Positions 22,163 through 29,867 of a stretch of DNA of 44,361 bases are shown piece by piece. This DNA is from Pusillimonas sp. (lineage in GTDB: Bacteria; Pseudomonadota; Gammaproteobacteria; Burkholderiales; Burkholderiaceae_B): the NCBI RefSeq assembly GCF_029263785.1, contig NZ_JAJUFE010000017.1, positions 1-44,361 on the forward strand, written 5' to 3'. How positions within the stretch are numbered: position 1 is the first letter of the stretch; each line of letters opens with the position of its first letter. Under the pieces are notes generated by a model that was not told the DNA's origin, made no database searches, and saw only the letters and a program-made list of their open reading frames with translations. The translations under genes were made by a program, and so were the position numbers.

Positions 22163-22326
22163 GATCCCTCAACTTTTTAAAAATTGCTGGGGCATGCGTT
22201 CGCAATAAGCCAAATTAGACGCTGAGCCCCTGGTAATGTTGACTAGATGCGGTTGGAGAAAGAAATTTCAAGATGCGAAATGCACTTGACCGAGAAAAAG
22301 AGCCACCCAAACTCTCCATACTTTAC

Positions 22327-22376
22327 ACTCGGATAGCCAGGAAAGAACATTACTCGGATAACCAGGAAAGAATTTT
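22327..22376. repeat. 25-nt tandem duplication upstream of the LysR gene
   Basis: ACTCGGATAGCCAGGAAAGA at 22327 recurs at 22352 with one change in the first 21 nt; both lie 20-70 nt upstream of the LysR start. Two direct half-sites 25 nt apart could be an operator, or a slippage duplication. Confidence 0.6.
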
Positions 22377-22396
22377 TGTAGGGAGACAGCAGTTCA

Positions 22397-23311
22397 ATGG
22401 GAAAATTCAGGCAGCTCGAAAGCTTTGTATCTGTTGCCACCTTGGGTAGTTTATCGGCCGCAGCCCGCGCCGAAGGCGTAGCGCCGGCCATGATGGCCCG
22501 CCGGATGAATGCCCTTGAGGCCAGACTGGGCATCAAGCTGATGGTTCGCTCAACACGGCGGCTTTCTCTTACCGCAGAAGGCATGTTGCTGTTCAACGAA
22601 GCGCAGCGCATTTTGCGAGAGCTGGCCGACGCCGAAAATCGCGTTGCCCAGGGCAGTGAGCAGCCTAGTGGCCATCTGCGCATCAGCGCCCCGGCGGGCT
22701 TCGGTCGTCGGCACGTAGCCCCGCTATTGCCTGAGTTTCTGCGCAACAATCCTAAAGTTACCGTATCGCTCGACCTGACAGACCGCCTCGTCGACCTGAT
22801 CGAAGAGCGTTATGACTGCGCCATTCGTATCGGAGACCTCGACGATTCCAGCATTATTGGCCTGCGACTGGCCGACAATCGTCGTGTCGTTGTCGCGGCG
22901 CCCTCCTACCTCGCACTGCATGGTTCGCCCCGCACACCCGACGATCTGGCCCGCCACAACTGCCTGGCGTTCGGTGACCAGGGCAACAACCAGGCGCGCG
23001 GATGGTTGTTTCGCCATGCTGACGGCCAGGTCAGGCCGGTACGGGTCAAGGGCACGATGTCCTGTAGCGACGGATCGGTGCTGCACGAGTGGACATTGCA
23101 AGGTCACGGCCTGGCCTGGAGGTCTCTTTGGGAGATCCGCGAAGATCTGGCAACGGGCCGGCTGGTGACGGTTCTGGACGAATATGCCGCGCCGGCCAAC
23201 GGCATTTTTGCCATGTTGCCCGAGCGAAAGCATCTGCCCCTGCGCGTCCGCGCCCTGGTTGACTTGCTGCGGGCCACCTATTCGCAGGACAGCTATTGGG
23301 CGACACATTAG
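22397..23311 (+). CDS. LysR-family transcriptional regulator
   Basis: A 304-residue LysR regulator. The N-terminal winged helix-turn-helix (about 1-60) contains LGSLSAAARAEGVAPAMMARRMNALE and then LGIKLMVRSTRRLSLTAEG. A linker helix precedes an effector domain of the periplasmic-binding type (about 90-295) with SGHLRISAPAGFGRRHVAPLL, typical of the CrgA/DsdC-like subgroup. The effector is unknown. Target genes are usually divergent; here that is clpB, an unlikely target, so self-regulation or a distant target is equally possible. A 25 nt duplication lies just upstream, and its stop codon lies inside the first unit of a 22 nt tandem repeat. Confidence 0.88.
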   Translation: MGKFRQLESFVSVATLGSLSAAARAEGVAPAMMARRMNALEARLGIKLMVRSTRRLSLTAEGMLLFNEAQRILRELADAENRVAQGSEQPSGHLRISAPAGFGRRHVAPLLPEFLRNNPKVTVSLDLTDRLVDLIEERYDCAIRIGDLDDSSIIGLRLADNRRVVVAAPSYLALHGSPRTPDDLARHNCLAFGDQGNNQARGWLFRHADGQVRPVRVKGTMSCSDGSVLHEWTLQGHGLAWRSLWEIREDLATGRLVTVLDEYAAPANGIFAMLPERKHLPLRVRALVDLLRATYSQDSYWATH

Positions 23312-23416
23312 AGGCCCAAGGAGGCGACATTAGAGACCCAAGGGGGGGCGACATTAGAGGCCCGAGGAGAAAACATTAGAGGCTCAAGGGTGCAACATTA
23401 GATACCCAGGGGCCGA
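23305..23416. repeat. 22-nt tandem repeat, five copies, starting at the LysR stop codon
   Basis: Units at 23305, 23327 (24 nt long), 23351, 23373 and 23395, each starting ACATTAGAGGCCCAAGG with decay toward the right. The first unit contains the TAG stop of the LysR gene. There are no spacers, so it is not CRISPR. It lies 100 nt upstream of fnr and ends before the likely fnr promoter (TACAAT at 23457-23462). Confidence 0.85.
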
Positions 23417-23516
23417 CAAAACAACGCGACAAAACGTGTCTCTTTTGGAAAACTAGTACAATCAGACTAGGGCCGTACCAAAAGAATAAAAATCTTCAGC
23501 GGTTACCAGGATGCGT

Positions 23517-24245
23517 ATGCAAAAGAGAATATCGCTTTCGCCCGAGTCGACCCGCTGTTCGACTTGCATGTTGAACAGCTTGTGCCTGCCTCTGGGCATA
23601 AACAGCAACGATATCGTCAAATTCGACGAAGTTGTAAGCGAACGTATCCGCATACCCAAAGGTGCCGCGCTCTTCCATCAAGGCGATCCTGCCACCGCTA
23701 TTTATGGCATCCGGTCCGGCTCCATCAAGACCCAGCTCGAAGACGCCGTCGGTCAGGTACAGGTCACCGGCTTTCTGCTGCCGGGAGAAGTGGTCGGCAT
23801 CGACGGCTTTCTTAATACCACCCAGTTGTCGAACGCCATTGCGCTGGAAGACACCGAAGTATGCGTGGCGCGCATCGAAGACATGGATCGCGTGGCAGCC
23901 CACGTGCCCGCCGTGCAGCACCAGCTGCGCCGCCTCAGCAGCGAAGAAATCAAGCGATCACAGCAGTTGGTGGTGGCACTTGGGGTTCTGCGTTCCGAGC
24001 AACGCCTGGCGGCATTTCTGCTCGACCTGTCGCAGCGCCTTTCCGCGCTGGGGTACTCACCCAACGAGTTCGTTCTTCGAATGAGCCGCGAAGAGATCGG
24101 CAACTACCTGGGGCTTACACTCGAAACCGTCAGTCGGCTTTTTTCGCGGTTTGCGCGCGAAAACCTGATCCGGATCCATCAGCGCGAAGTGCAACTGCTC
24201 GACCTGCCGACCTTGCGGCAGGTGTCGGGCATCGAGTGCGAATAG
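23517..24245 (+). CDS. fnr: FNR/ANR-type oxygen-sensing transcriptional regulator
   Basis: CRP/FNR-family regulator active as a dimer when it holds an oxygen-labile [4Fe-4S] cluster. Counting from ATG 23517, the cluster ligands are C14, C17, C23 and C116, spaced as in E. coli FNR. A cyclic-nucleotide-fold sensor and a dimer helix follow. The DNA-reading helix (EEIGNYLGLTLETVSRLF) carries the E-x-x-S-R contact residues for TTGAT half-sites. I prefer 23517 over ATG 23511 because AGGA precedes it by 5 nt; the alternative adds two residues. The stop is only 5 nt from the end of the convergent cbb3 operon, whose promoter has a perfect FNR box. Known in relatives as Btr or Anr. Confidence 0.93.
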   Translation: MQKRISLSPESTRCSTCMLNSLCLPLGINSNDIVKFDEVVSERIRIPKGAALFHQGDPATAIYGIRSGSIKTQLEDAVGQVQVTGFLLPGEVVGIDGFLNTTQLSNAIALEDTEVCVARIEDMDRVAAHVPAVQHQLRRLSSEEIKRSQQLVVALGVLRSEQRLAAFLLDLSQRLSALGYSPNEFVLRMSREEIGNYLGLTLETVSRLFSRFARENLIRIHQREVQLLDLPTLRQVSGIECE

Positions 24246-24250
24246 CTCGC

Positions 24251-24496
24251 CTAGTAAGTATCAAGCGGATCGGGTTCGGGTGCGCTGGGGGCCATGTACA
24301 GGCTTAGCGAACTCGACAATGCCGCCATGAGCCAGAATAAAAAGAAACCGCCGGCATACATCTGCTGGCGACTGAGTTCGATGGAACCGAAAATGGGGAT
24401 ATCGAGTGGATCGACCAGGGCGAAAACAGTGGCACTGGTGGCTGCACCAACCAGAAACGACGGCCAGAGTATCCACATCAGTGAACGCCATTTCAT
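24251..24496 (-). CDS. Small two-helix membrane protein at the end of the cbb3 operon
   Basis: An 81-residue protein that I cannot assign to a named family. Two membrane segments are clear, about 8-29 (WILWPSFLVGAATSATVFALV) and 46-67 (MYAGGFFLFWLMAALSSSLSLY). They are joined by a short polar loop with Pro and Asp and end in an acidic tail (PEPDPLDTY). Its ATG overlaps the fixH stop by 4 nt (ATGA), so it is translationally coupled and belongs to the operon. Context suggests a role in oxidase assembly or stability; that is inference. It converges on fnr with a 5 nt gap. Confidence 0.75.
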   Translation of the reverse strand: MKWRSLMWILWPSFLVGAATSATVFALVDPLDIPIFGSIELSRQQMYAGGFFLFWLMAALSSSLSLYMAPSAPEPDPLDTY

Positions 24497-24717
24497 GATG
24501 CATCCTCCACAGCAGGAGCACCTGCGGCCGGCGCCGCGCTGCGTTCTATGACCAGGCCGCGCTTGCTGCCACCGTCGGTAATGGGCTGATCGGCAAAGTT
24601 CTGTACTGCCAGCCCAATGGTAATGACGCATCCCACGATGGCGGCGGCGGGGCCTGCCATCAGGATCCATGGCCAGGGTTCACGCCACCATGGATTGCTT
24701 TTCTTTGTCTCACTCAT
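24493..24717 (-). CDS. ccoH: Short FixH/CcoH-like protein
   Basis: Assembly factor of cbb3 oxidase, thought to bridge the copper importer and the oxidase subunits. The N-terminus WWREPWPWILMAGPAAA, with one membrane helix (about 16-38), is the FixH hallmark. The following stretch DGGSKRGLVIER resembles the conserved DDYYKxGL region. The protein stops at 74 residues, whereas classical FixH has about 150-170, so the periplasmic domain is missing. No frameshift remnant follows; the next gene overlaps by 4 nt and is a different protein. The gene lies 47 nt after ccoG. Confidence 0.78.
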   Translation of the reverse strand: MSETKKSNPWWREPWPWILMAGPAAAIVGCVITIGLAVQNFADQPITDGGSKRGLVIERSAAPAAGAPAVEDAS

Positions 24718-24764
24718 GCTTTGCCTCGTTATTGCTTCGTACGACCTTCCTTGGGCAGATGCGA

Positions 24765-26273
24765 TCAGCGTGGAATATAGAAACTCGTGGCCTCGGTAAC
24801 CACGGTTTCACGCCCCTGATCAGACACCGCCGTCAGTTTCAGCTCGATATCATACAGCCCAGGTTCGGATTCAGCCGCCGGAGCCCGCACCACCACGGGA
24901 ACGAGCCGGTTTGCTGAGCCCTCGACGACCAACTGGCGCTCGGGATGGTCGGCCGGCATCACCACGATGCCCGGCAAGCCGTCTGCATCCAGGGTCAGCG
25001 TCAGTGGAGACTCGGACGTGTTGATGATTTGCAGGCGGTACACGTTCTCGATCTGTCCCCCGGCCACTTCACGACCCAGCGCTCCGCGGTCGCGGATGAC
25101 GTCCATGCGCAGCGTGCTGCGCGTCGCCAGCGACACAACCAGGCCCACGGCAATCACCAACAACAACAAGGTATACGCAATGACTCGCGGTCGCAGCAGG
25201 CGGCGTCGTACCTGACTTTGCGTCAGACCTTCGGTAATGGCACTGCCCGAGGTATACCGGATGAGCCCTTTGGGGTAATCCATTTTCTCCATGACCTGGT
25301 CACACGCATCGACACAGGCACCACAGCCTATGCACATGTACTGGAGACCATCGCGGATATCGATGCCGGTAGGGCATACCTGAACACACAAGGTGCAATC
25401 GACGCAGTCGCCCATCCCTGCTTCTTTGTGATCGATACGCCTGGAACGCCCGCCACGCGGCTCACCGCGCTTGTAGTCGTACGTGACGACAAATGTGTCG
25501 TCGTCGACCATCACGCTTTGAAAGCGTGCGTACGGACACATGTACTTGCAAACGGCCTCGCGCATGAAACCTGCGTTGCCCCAGGTTGCAAAGGCATAGA
25601 ACACCATCCAGAACCACTGCCACGGCCCCAGCGACAAGGCAAGCAGACCGGCACCCAGTTCGCGGATGGGAGCAAAGTAACCAATGAAGGTAAAGCCCGT
25701 CCAGAATGCGATCAGGACCCAGATGGAGTGCTTGGCAGCCTTGAGGCCCAGCTTGCGGGCATTCCAGGGTTGCTCGTCCAGACGAATGCGAGCCAGGCGA
25801 TCGCCTTCGATCTTGCGCTCGACCCACATGAAGATTTCTGTGTATACCGTTTGTGGACAGGCATAACCGCAGAACAGGCGCCCCGCCATCGCGGTAAACA
25901 GGAACAGCGAAAATGCTGACAACACCAGAAGGACCGCAAGATAGACGACATCTTGCGGCCAGAGCACCATGCCGAAAATATAGAACTTTCGGGCGCCCAG
26001 ATCGAAGAGCACGGCCTGGCGTCCCTGCCATTGCAGCCACGGCAGGCCATAGAAAATGATCTGGGTGACAAACACCATGATGACGCGCCAGCGCGCATAG
26101 ATGCCAGATACCGAACGCGGATAAACCTTGCTGCGGACATCTGCCAGGGCTTGCTCAACCTGGGGAGACGTGCCCTTCTGGCGGCGCGAAACAACCTGCG
26201 GACGCCAGGCCGGAGAAGCCTGACCGCCTTGCGAACCGCCCGAGGGAGAAGGTTTACTGCTTTCGGTGTTCAT
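24765..26273 (-). CDS. ccoG: Cytochrome c oxidase accessory protein CcoG (RdxA/FixG)
   Basis: Membrane polyferredoxin that reduces Cu(II) to Cu(I) for the CuB centre of cbb3 oxidase (shown for Rhodobacter CcoG). The 502 residues include a disordered N-terminus, about five membrane helices, and two [4Fe-4S] motifs: C290, C293, C296, C300 and C314, C317, C320, C324. Further conserved cysteines are C135/C139 (FCGYACPQ) and C242/C246 (CKYMC). A C-terminal Ig-like periplasmic domain follows the last helix (about 364-383). I start at ATG 26273, which has GAGGA 5 nt upstream; an ATG at 26306 would overlap ccoP. Confidence 0.93.
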   Translation of the reverse strand: MNTESSKPSPSGGSQGGQASPAWRPQVVSRRQKGTSPQVEQALADVRSKVYPRSVSGIYARWRVIMVFVTQIIFYGLPWLQWQGRQAVLFDLGARKFYIFGMVLWPQDVVYLAVLLVLSAFSLFLFTAMAGRLFCGYACPQTVYTEIFMWVERKIEGDRLARIRLDEQPWNARKLGLKAAKHSIWVLIAFWTGFTFIGYFAPIRELGAGLLALSLGPWQWFWMVFYAFATWGNAGFMREAVCKYMCPYARFQSVMVDDDTFVVTYDYKRGEPRGGRSRRIDHKEAGMGDCVDCTLCVQVCPTGIDIRDGLQYMCIGCGACVDACDQVMEKMDYPKGLIRYTSGSAITEGLTQSQVRRRLLRPRVIAYTLLLLVIAVGLVVSLATRSTLRMDVIRDRGALGREVAGGQIENVYRLQIINTSESPLTLTLDADGLPGIVVMPADHPERQLVVEGSANRLVPVVVRAPAAESEPGLYDIELKLTAVSDQGRETVVTEATSFYIPR

Positions 26274-26283
26274 GTGGTCCTCT

Positions 26284-27201
26284 TCAGTCGGCGCGTTCGC
26301 CCTCATTCGTCAGGCCCCACACCCATGCTGTCAGCATTCGAATCTGCTGCGGAGTGAGGATGCGCTCCTGAGCGGGCATCTGGTTCTCGCGCCCATTCAG
26401 GATAATGTCGACGATGGTGGCTTCCGAGCTGCCATGCAGCCAGATGTTGTCAGTGAGGTTCGGCGCACCCAAAGCGGTATTGCCTTTGCCCTCGGCACCA
26501 TGACAGGCCACGCAGTAAGAGTCGTAGCCGCGTTTGCCTGGCACGATCCGCAAGGGGTCGGCAGCCAGGCCGGACAGCGACCGGACATACTGCGCAATGT
26601 CGGATGCCTCGGCGGGGCTGATCGTGCCGCGCCACGGCGGCATGACACCATGACGGCCTTTGGTGATTGACTGCTGGATTTGCTCGGGTGAACCACCATA
26701 CAGCCAATCCCGGTCAGCCAGGTTGGGGAAACTCGGGCCGCCGCGAGCGTCCGAGCCGTGACATTGCGCGCAGTTGTTCAGAAAGAGGCGCTGACCTATT
26801 TGCTGGGCTTCGGCATCGGCGGCAATCTGGGGGATGCTCATGTCCTCGAAGCGGGCGTAGACCGGGGCGATCTGCTCGGCCTGGGCGCGCTGTGCTTCGC
26901 GTACAGCCTCGGCGGATGAATAGTTGAGCAGGCCCTGGAAACTGCCCAGGCCGGGATACAGCAGCAAATAACCGAGGGCGAAAATACACAGGCCCAGATA
27001 GAACACGGTCCACCAGCGGGGCACCGGGTTATTGAGCTCGGACAGGTCGCCGTCCCAGACGTGACCTGTGTTCTCGACCTGCTTGACTTCCTTGCCCAGC
27101 CAGGCACGTTGCGTAAAGAGCAGCCACACGCAAAAAATAATGCCGCCCAATGCAATGGCTGCAATGTAATAGCTCCAGCCACTGTTGAAAAAGTCACTCA
27201 T
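26284..27201 (-). CDS. ccoP: cbb3 oxidase subunit III, dihaem cytochrome c
   Basis: Membrane-anchored cytochrome that feeds electrons to CcoO and CcoN. The 305 residues have two N-terminal helices (about 9-29 and 64-83). Haem c sites are CAQCH at 144-148 and CVACH at 230-234, with methionines near 187 and 275 as likely axial ligands. The start is ATG 27201 with GGGAG 4 nt upstream. It overlaps ccoQ by 8 nt. Length and motif spacing are typical. Confidence 0.95.
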   Translation of the reverse strand: MSDFFNSGWSYYIAAIALGGIIFCVWLLFTQRAWLGKEVKQVENTGHVWDGDLSELNNPVPRWWTVFYLGLCIFALGYLLLYPGLGSFQGLLNYSSAEAVREAQRAQAEQIAPVYARFEDMSIPQIAADAEAQQIGQRLFLNNCAQCHGSDARGGPSFPNLADRDWLYGGSPEQIQQSITKGRHGVMPPWRGTISPAEASDIAQYVRSLSGLAADPLRIVPGKRGYDSYCVACHGAEGKGNTALGAPNLTDNIWLHGSSEATIVDIILNGRENQMPAQERILTPQQIRMLTAWVWGLTNEGERAD

Positions 27202-27412
27202 GAGACTCCCCTTGTTTCTTCTGTTCTGCTTCGCGCGCCTGGTCTTCGGCCTGCTCTTTCTTGGCGGCCTGCTCCACTTCGTCGGGCTGCGCAAACGGCA
27301 GCATCGACGCGTCGCGGTTTGCCTTGCTTCTACCCCGCGAGAATGCCCACCACACGATGCCGATGAAGGTCAGCAAAGCGATGAGGGTCGCGATACCGTT
27401 GAATGTAGACAT
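27194..27412 (-). CDS. ccoQ: cbb3 oxidase small subunit CcoQ
   Basis: A 72-residue protein with one membrane helix (about 6-24) followed by FSRGRSKANRDASMLPF, the CcoQ pattern of basic residues and a terminal LPF. The cytoplasmic tail (41-72) is very rich in Glu, Lys and Gln. CcoQ stabilises the interaction of CcoP with the CcoNO core. The start ATG shares one base with the ccoO stop (TGATG), and its end overlaps ccoP by 8 nt. Confidence 0.92.
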   Translation of the reverse strand: MSTFNGIATLIALLTFIGIVWWAFSRGRSKANRDASMLPFAQPDEVEQAAKKEQAEDQAREAEQKKQGESHE

Positions 27413-28068
27413 CAGGGTTCTCCGGCCATGATGTCGGCTGCTGCCTGGCGTCCTGCTACACCCAGGCTTTGCAGATAAGCAACCATGGCGTCTTCTTCGG
27501 TTTTGCCCTTGAGGGCTTCGGGAGCTGCCTCGATTTCTTCGTCGGTGTACGGCACGCCCAGGTAACGTAGCGCTCGCATGCGCGCCTGCACGTCGACACC
27601 TTCGACCGAGTTGTGCTGCAGCCAGGGGTAAGCCGGCATATTGGACTCGGCCACCACAGCGCGGGGGTCGCGCAGGTGGATGCGATGCCAATCGTCGGAA
27701 TAACGTTGTCCAACCCGGGCCAGATCGGGGCCGGTACGTTTGGACCCCCACAGGAAGGGGTGGTCGTACACGAATTCACCGGCGACCGAATACGGACCGT
27801 AACGCTGCACTTCAGACTGAAGCATGCGGATCTGCTGCGAGTGGCAGCCGACGCAACCCTCGCGAATGTACAGGTCGCGCCCCACCAGTTGCAGCGCCTC
27901 GTATGGCTTGACGCCCTCAACCGGCTGAGTGGTGGAGTGCTGGAAGAACAACGGGATGATTTGCGCCAGGCCCGCGATGGAGATCACGAGCACGCTGAAG
28001 AAGATCAACAAGCCGATGTTCGTCTCGAGCAGTTCGTGACTGAAGCGTTTTTTCTGTTTACTTGCCAT
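27412..28068 (-). CDS. ccoO: cbb3 oxidase subunit II, monohaem cytochrome c
   Basis: Periplasmic-facing cytochrome passing electrons from CcoP to CcoN. The 218 residues have an N-terminal anchor (about 19-41), the haem motif CVGCH at 72-76, and conserved [16 protein letters not shown]. The start is ATG 28068 ([12 protein letters not shown]) with GGAAG upstream, 13 nt after the ccoN stop. A longer open frame upstream is the ccoN region in another frame. Confidence 0.95.
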   Translation of the reverse strand: MASKQKKRFSHELLETNIGLLIFFSVLVISIAGLAQIIPLFFQHSTTQPVEGVKPYEALQLVGRDLYIREGCVGCHSQQIRMLQSEVQRYGPYSVAGEFVYDHPFLWGSKRTGPDLARVGQRYSDDWHRIHLRDPRAVVAESNMPAYPWLQHNSVEGVDVQARMRALRYLGVPYTDEEIEAAPEALKGKTEEDAMVAYLQSLGVAGRQAAADIMAGEP

Positions 28069-28081
28069 GTCAAGACTTCCT

Positions 28082-29593
28082 TTAAGCGACCACTTTGGCG
28101 GTAGCGGGCGCCGTCTGCGGTAATGCGGGCCCCACCAGAGCGGGGTCGGTGCTGTCCGGGTTGTACTTGTAAACCACGGGGTTGGGCTTGGGCTGTCCCT
28201 TGATGGTGCGATAGGTGTTCCAGGCCATGATGAACACACCGCTCAGGAAGAACAGGCCACCCAGCAGACGAATGGCATAAAGCGGATACGTGGCGGCGAC
28301 ACCTTCAACAAAGCTGTAGGTAAGCGTGCCGTCCGCCCCCGTGGCGCGCCACATCAGACCCTGCATCACGCCGGCCACCCACATCGAACTGATGTAGAGC
28401 ACAACGCCAATGGTGGCGAGCCAGAAGTGCAGTTCAATGAGCTTGACGCTGGCCATTGAGGTGCGACCGTACAGTCGAGGAATCATGTAGTACAGCGAAC
28501 CAAAGGTGATCATGGCCACCCAGCCAAGCGCGCCAACGTGTACGTGGCCGACAGTCCAGTCGGTGTAGTGCGACAGCGCGTTCACCGTACGGATGGACAT
28601 CATCGAACCCTCGAACGTGGCCATGCCGTAGAACGACAGTGCCGTGACCAGGAACTTGAGGATCGGGTCGGTGCGAAGCTTGTGCCATGCGCCGGACAGG
28701 GTCATGATGCCGTTGATCATGCCGCCCCACGACGGTGCCAGCAGGATCAGCGAGAACGCCATGCCCAGTGCCTGTGTCCAGTCGGGCAGCGAAGTGTAGT
28801 GCAAGTGGTGCGGACCGGCCCACATGTACGTGAATGCCAGCGCCCAGAAGTGCACGATGGAAAGACGGTACGAATAGATGGGGCGATCTGCCTGTTTCGG
28901 CACAAAGTAGTACATCATGCCCAGGAAGCTGGTGGTCAGGAAGAACCCGACGGCGTTATGTCCGTACCACCACTGCACCATGGCATCTTGCACGCCGGCG
29001 TAGGCCGAGTACGACTTCCACAGCGAGACTGGAATCTCGATGTTGTTGAAGATGTGCAGTACGGCAATGGTGACGATGTAAGAGCCGTAGAACCAGTTGG
29101 CGACGTAGATATGTTTTACGCGACGCTTGGCAATCGTGCCAAAAAACACCACGGCATACGACACCCATACGAGCGCAATCAGGATATCAATGGGCCATTC
29201 GTACTCGGCGTATTCTTTGGTGGTGGTAAACCCCATGGGCAAGGTGATGAAACCCAGCACCAATGCCAGCTGCCAACCCCAGAAGGTAAACGAGGCAAGC
29301 TTGTCCGAGAACAGGCGAACCTGACAGGTGCGCTGTACCACGTAGTACGACGTCGCAAACAGCGCTGTGCCGCCAAAGGCGAAGATCACCGTATTGGTAT
29401 GCACAGGACGCAGACGGCCATAGCTGAGCCAGGGCGTGTTGAAGTTAAGCTCGGGCCAGATGAGTTGTGCGGCGATGAGCACGCCCACACCCATGCCCAC
29501 TATCCCCCAGAATATGGTCATGATCGTGAACTGCCTGACCACGCCATAGTTGAAGGTTTCCGGCTGGTCAGCCAAAGTACCCGAAGTACCCAT
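28082..29593 (-). CDS. ccoN: cbb3 oxidase catalytic subunit I
   Basis: Haem-copper oxidase subunit that reduces O2 to water at high affinity and pumps protons. The 503 residues give about 12-14 helices. Metal-ligand histidines are visible in [10 protein letters not shown] (H65), [20 protein letters not shown] and [11 protein letters not shown]. The tyrosine of the cbb3-type active site lies in the late [19 protein letters not shown] segment. The start is ATG 29593 with GGGGAATT upstream. There is an 82 bp gap from ccoS, so read-through from the FNR-controlled promoter and an internal promoter are both possible. Confidence 0.96.
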   Translation of the reverse strand: MGTSGTLADQPETFNYGVVRQFTIMTIFWGIVGMGVGVLIAAQLIWPELNFNTPWLSYGRLRPVHTNTVIFAFGGTALFATSYYVVQRTCQVRLFSDKLASFTFWGWQLALVLGFITLPMGFTTTKEYAEYEWPIDILIALVWVSYAVVFFGTIAKRRVKHIYVANWFYGSYIVTIAVLHIFNNIEIPVSLWKSYSAYAGVQDAMVQWWYGHNAVGFFLTTSFLGMMYYFVPKQADRPIYSYRLSIVHFWALAFTYMWAGPHHLHYTSLPDWTQALGMAFSLILLAPSWGGMINGIMTLSGAWHKLRTDPILKFLVTALSFYGMATFEGSMMSIRTVNALSHYTDWTVGHVHVGALGWVAMITFGSLYYMIPRLYGRTSMASVKLIELHFWLATIGVVLYISSMWVAGVMQGLMWRATGADGTLTYSFVEGVAATYPLYAIRLLGGLFFLSGVFIMAWNTYRTIKGQPKPNPVVYKYNPDSTDPALVGPALPQTAPATAKVVA

Positions 29594-29675
29594 GGAATTC
29601 CCCTATTACAAACTACAAAATAGTAAATACGTCGCTTTGACCGGCATCTGCCGGGATGGCCTGAATTGGTGGCCG

Positions 29676-29861
29676 CTATTCGTGGCTTGCTTTGTCCTGG
29701 TCTGCTCCGCCCTGATCACCCGAATCGTCATCGCGCAATATGGATTCACTCGCTTCATCGCTGCCTTCAAACTGACCGGCGAATATCGCCCACCAGAACG
29801 CAACACCAATAGCCACGACAAACACCACCGATATGGCGATGAGCAGGTACATGGCCTCCAT
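29676..29861 (-). CDS. ccoS: cbb3 oxidase maturation protein CcoS
   Basis: A 61-residue protein with one N-terminal helix (about 4-28, YLLIAISVVFVVAIGVAFWW), then AIFAGQFEGSDEASESIL, the conserved CcoS signature W-x(4)-G-Q-F-[DE]-D/G. CcoS is needed to insert haem and copper cofactors into the oxidase. The start is ATG 29861; an in-frame ATG three codons later, preceded by GGAGG, is possible. The gene is 6 nt after the ccoI-like gene. Confidence 0.92.
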   Translation of the reverse strand: MEAMYLLIAISVVFVVAIGVAFWWAIFAGQFEGSDEASESILRDDDSGDQGGADQDKASHE

Positions 29862-29867
29862 GCCGAC

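Noticed and set aside
20450-22180. Long open frame (576 codons) antisense to clpB
   Set aside because: Typical GC-rich shadow of a highly biased gene; it covers only coding DNA of clpB and its product has no recognisable domain.
22163-22396. Sigma-32 heat-shock promoter for clpB
   Set aside because: I found no CTTGAAA / CCCCATNT pair with proper spacing; a computed scan is needed.
23305-23416. CRISPR-like array (repeats of 22 nt)
   Set aside because: Units are directly adjacent with no spacers, diverged, and no cas gene is present.
29637-29650. Second FNR box upstream of ccoN (TTGACCGGCATCTG)
   Set aside because: Only seven of ten consensus bases match, and no -10 sits at the right distance.
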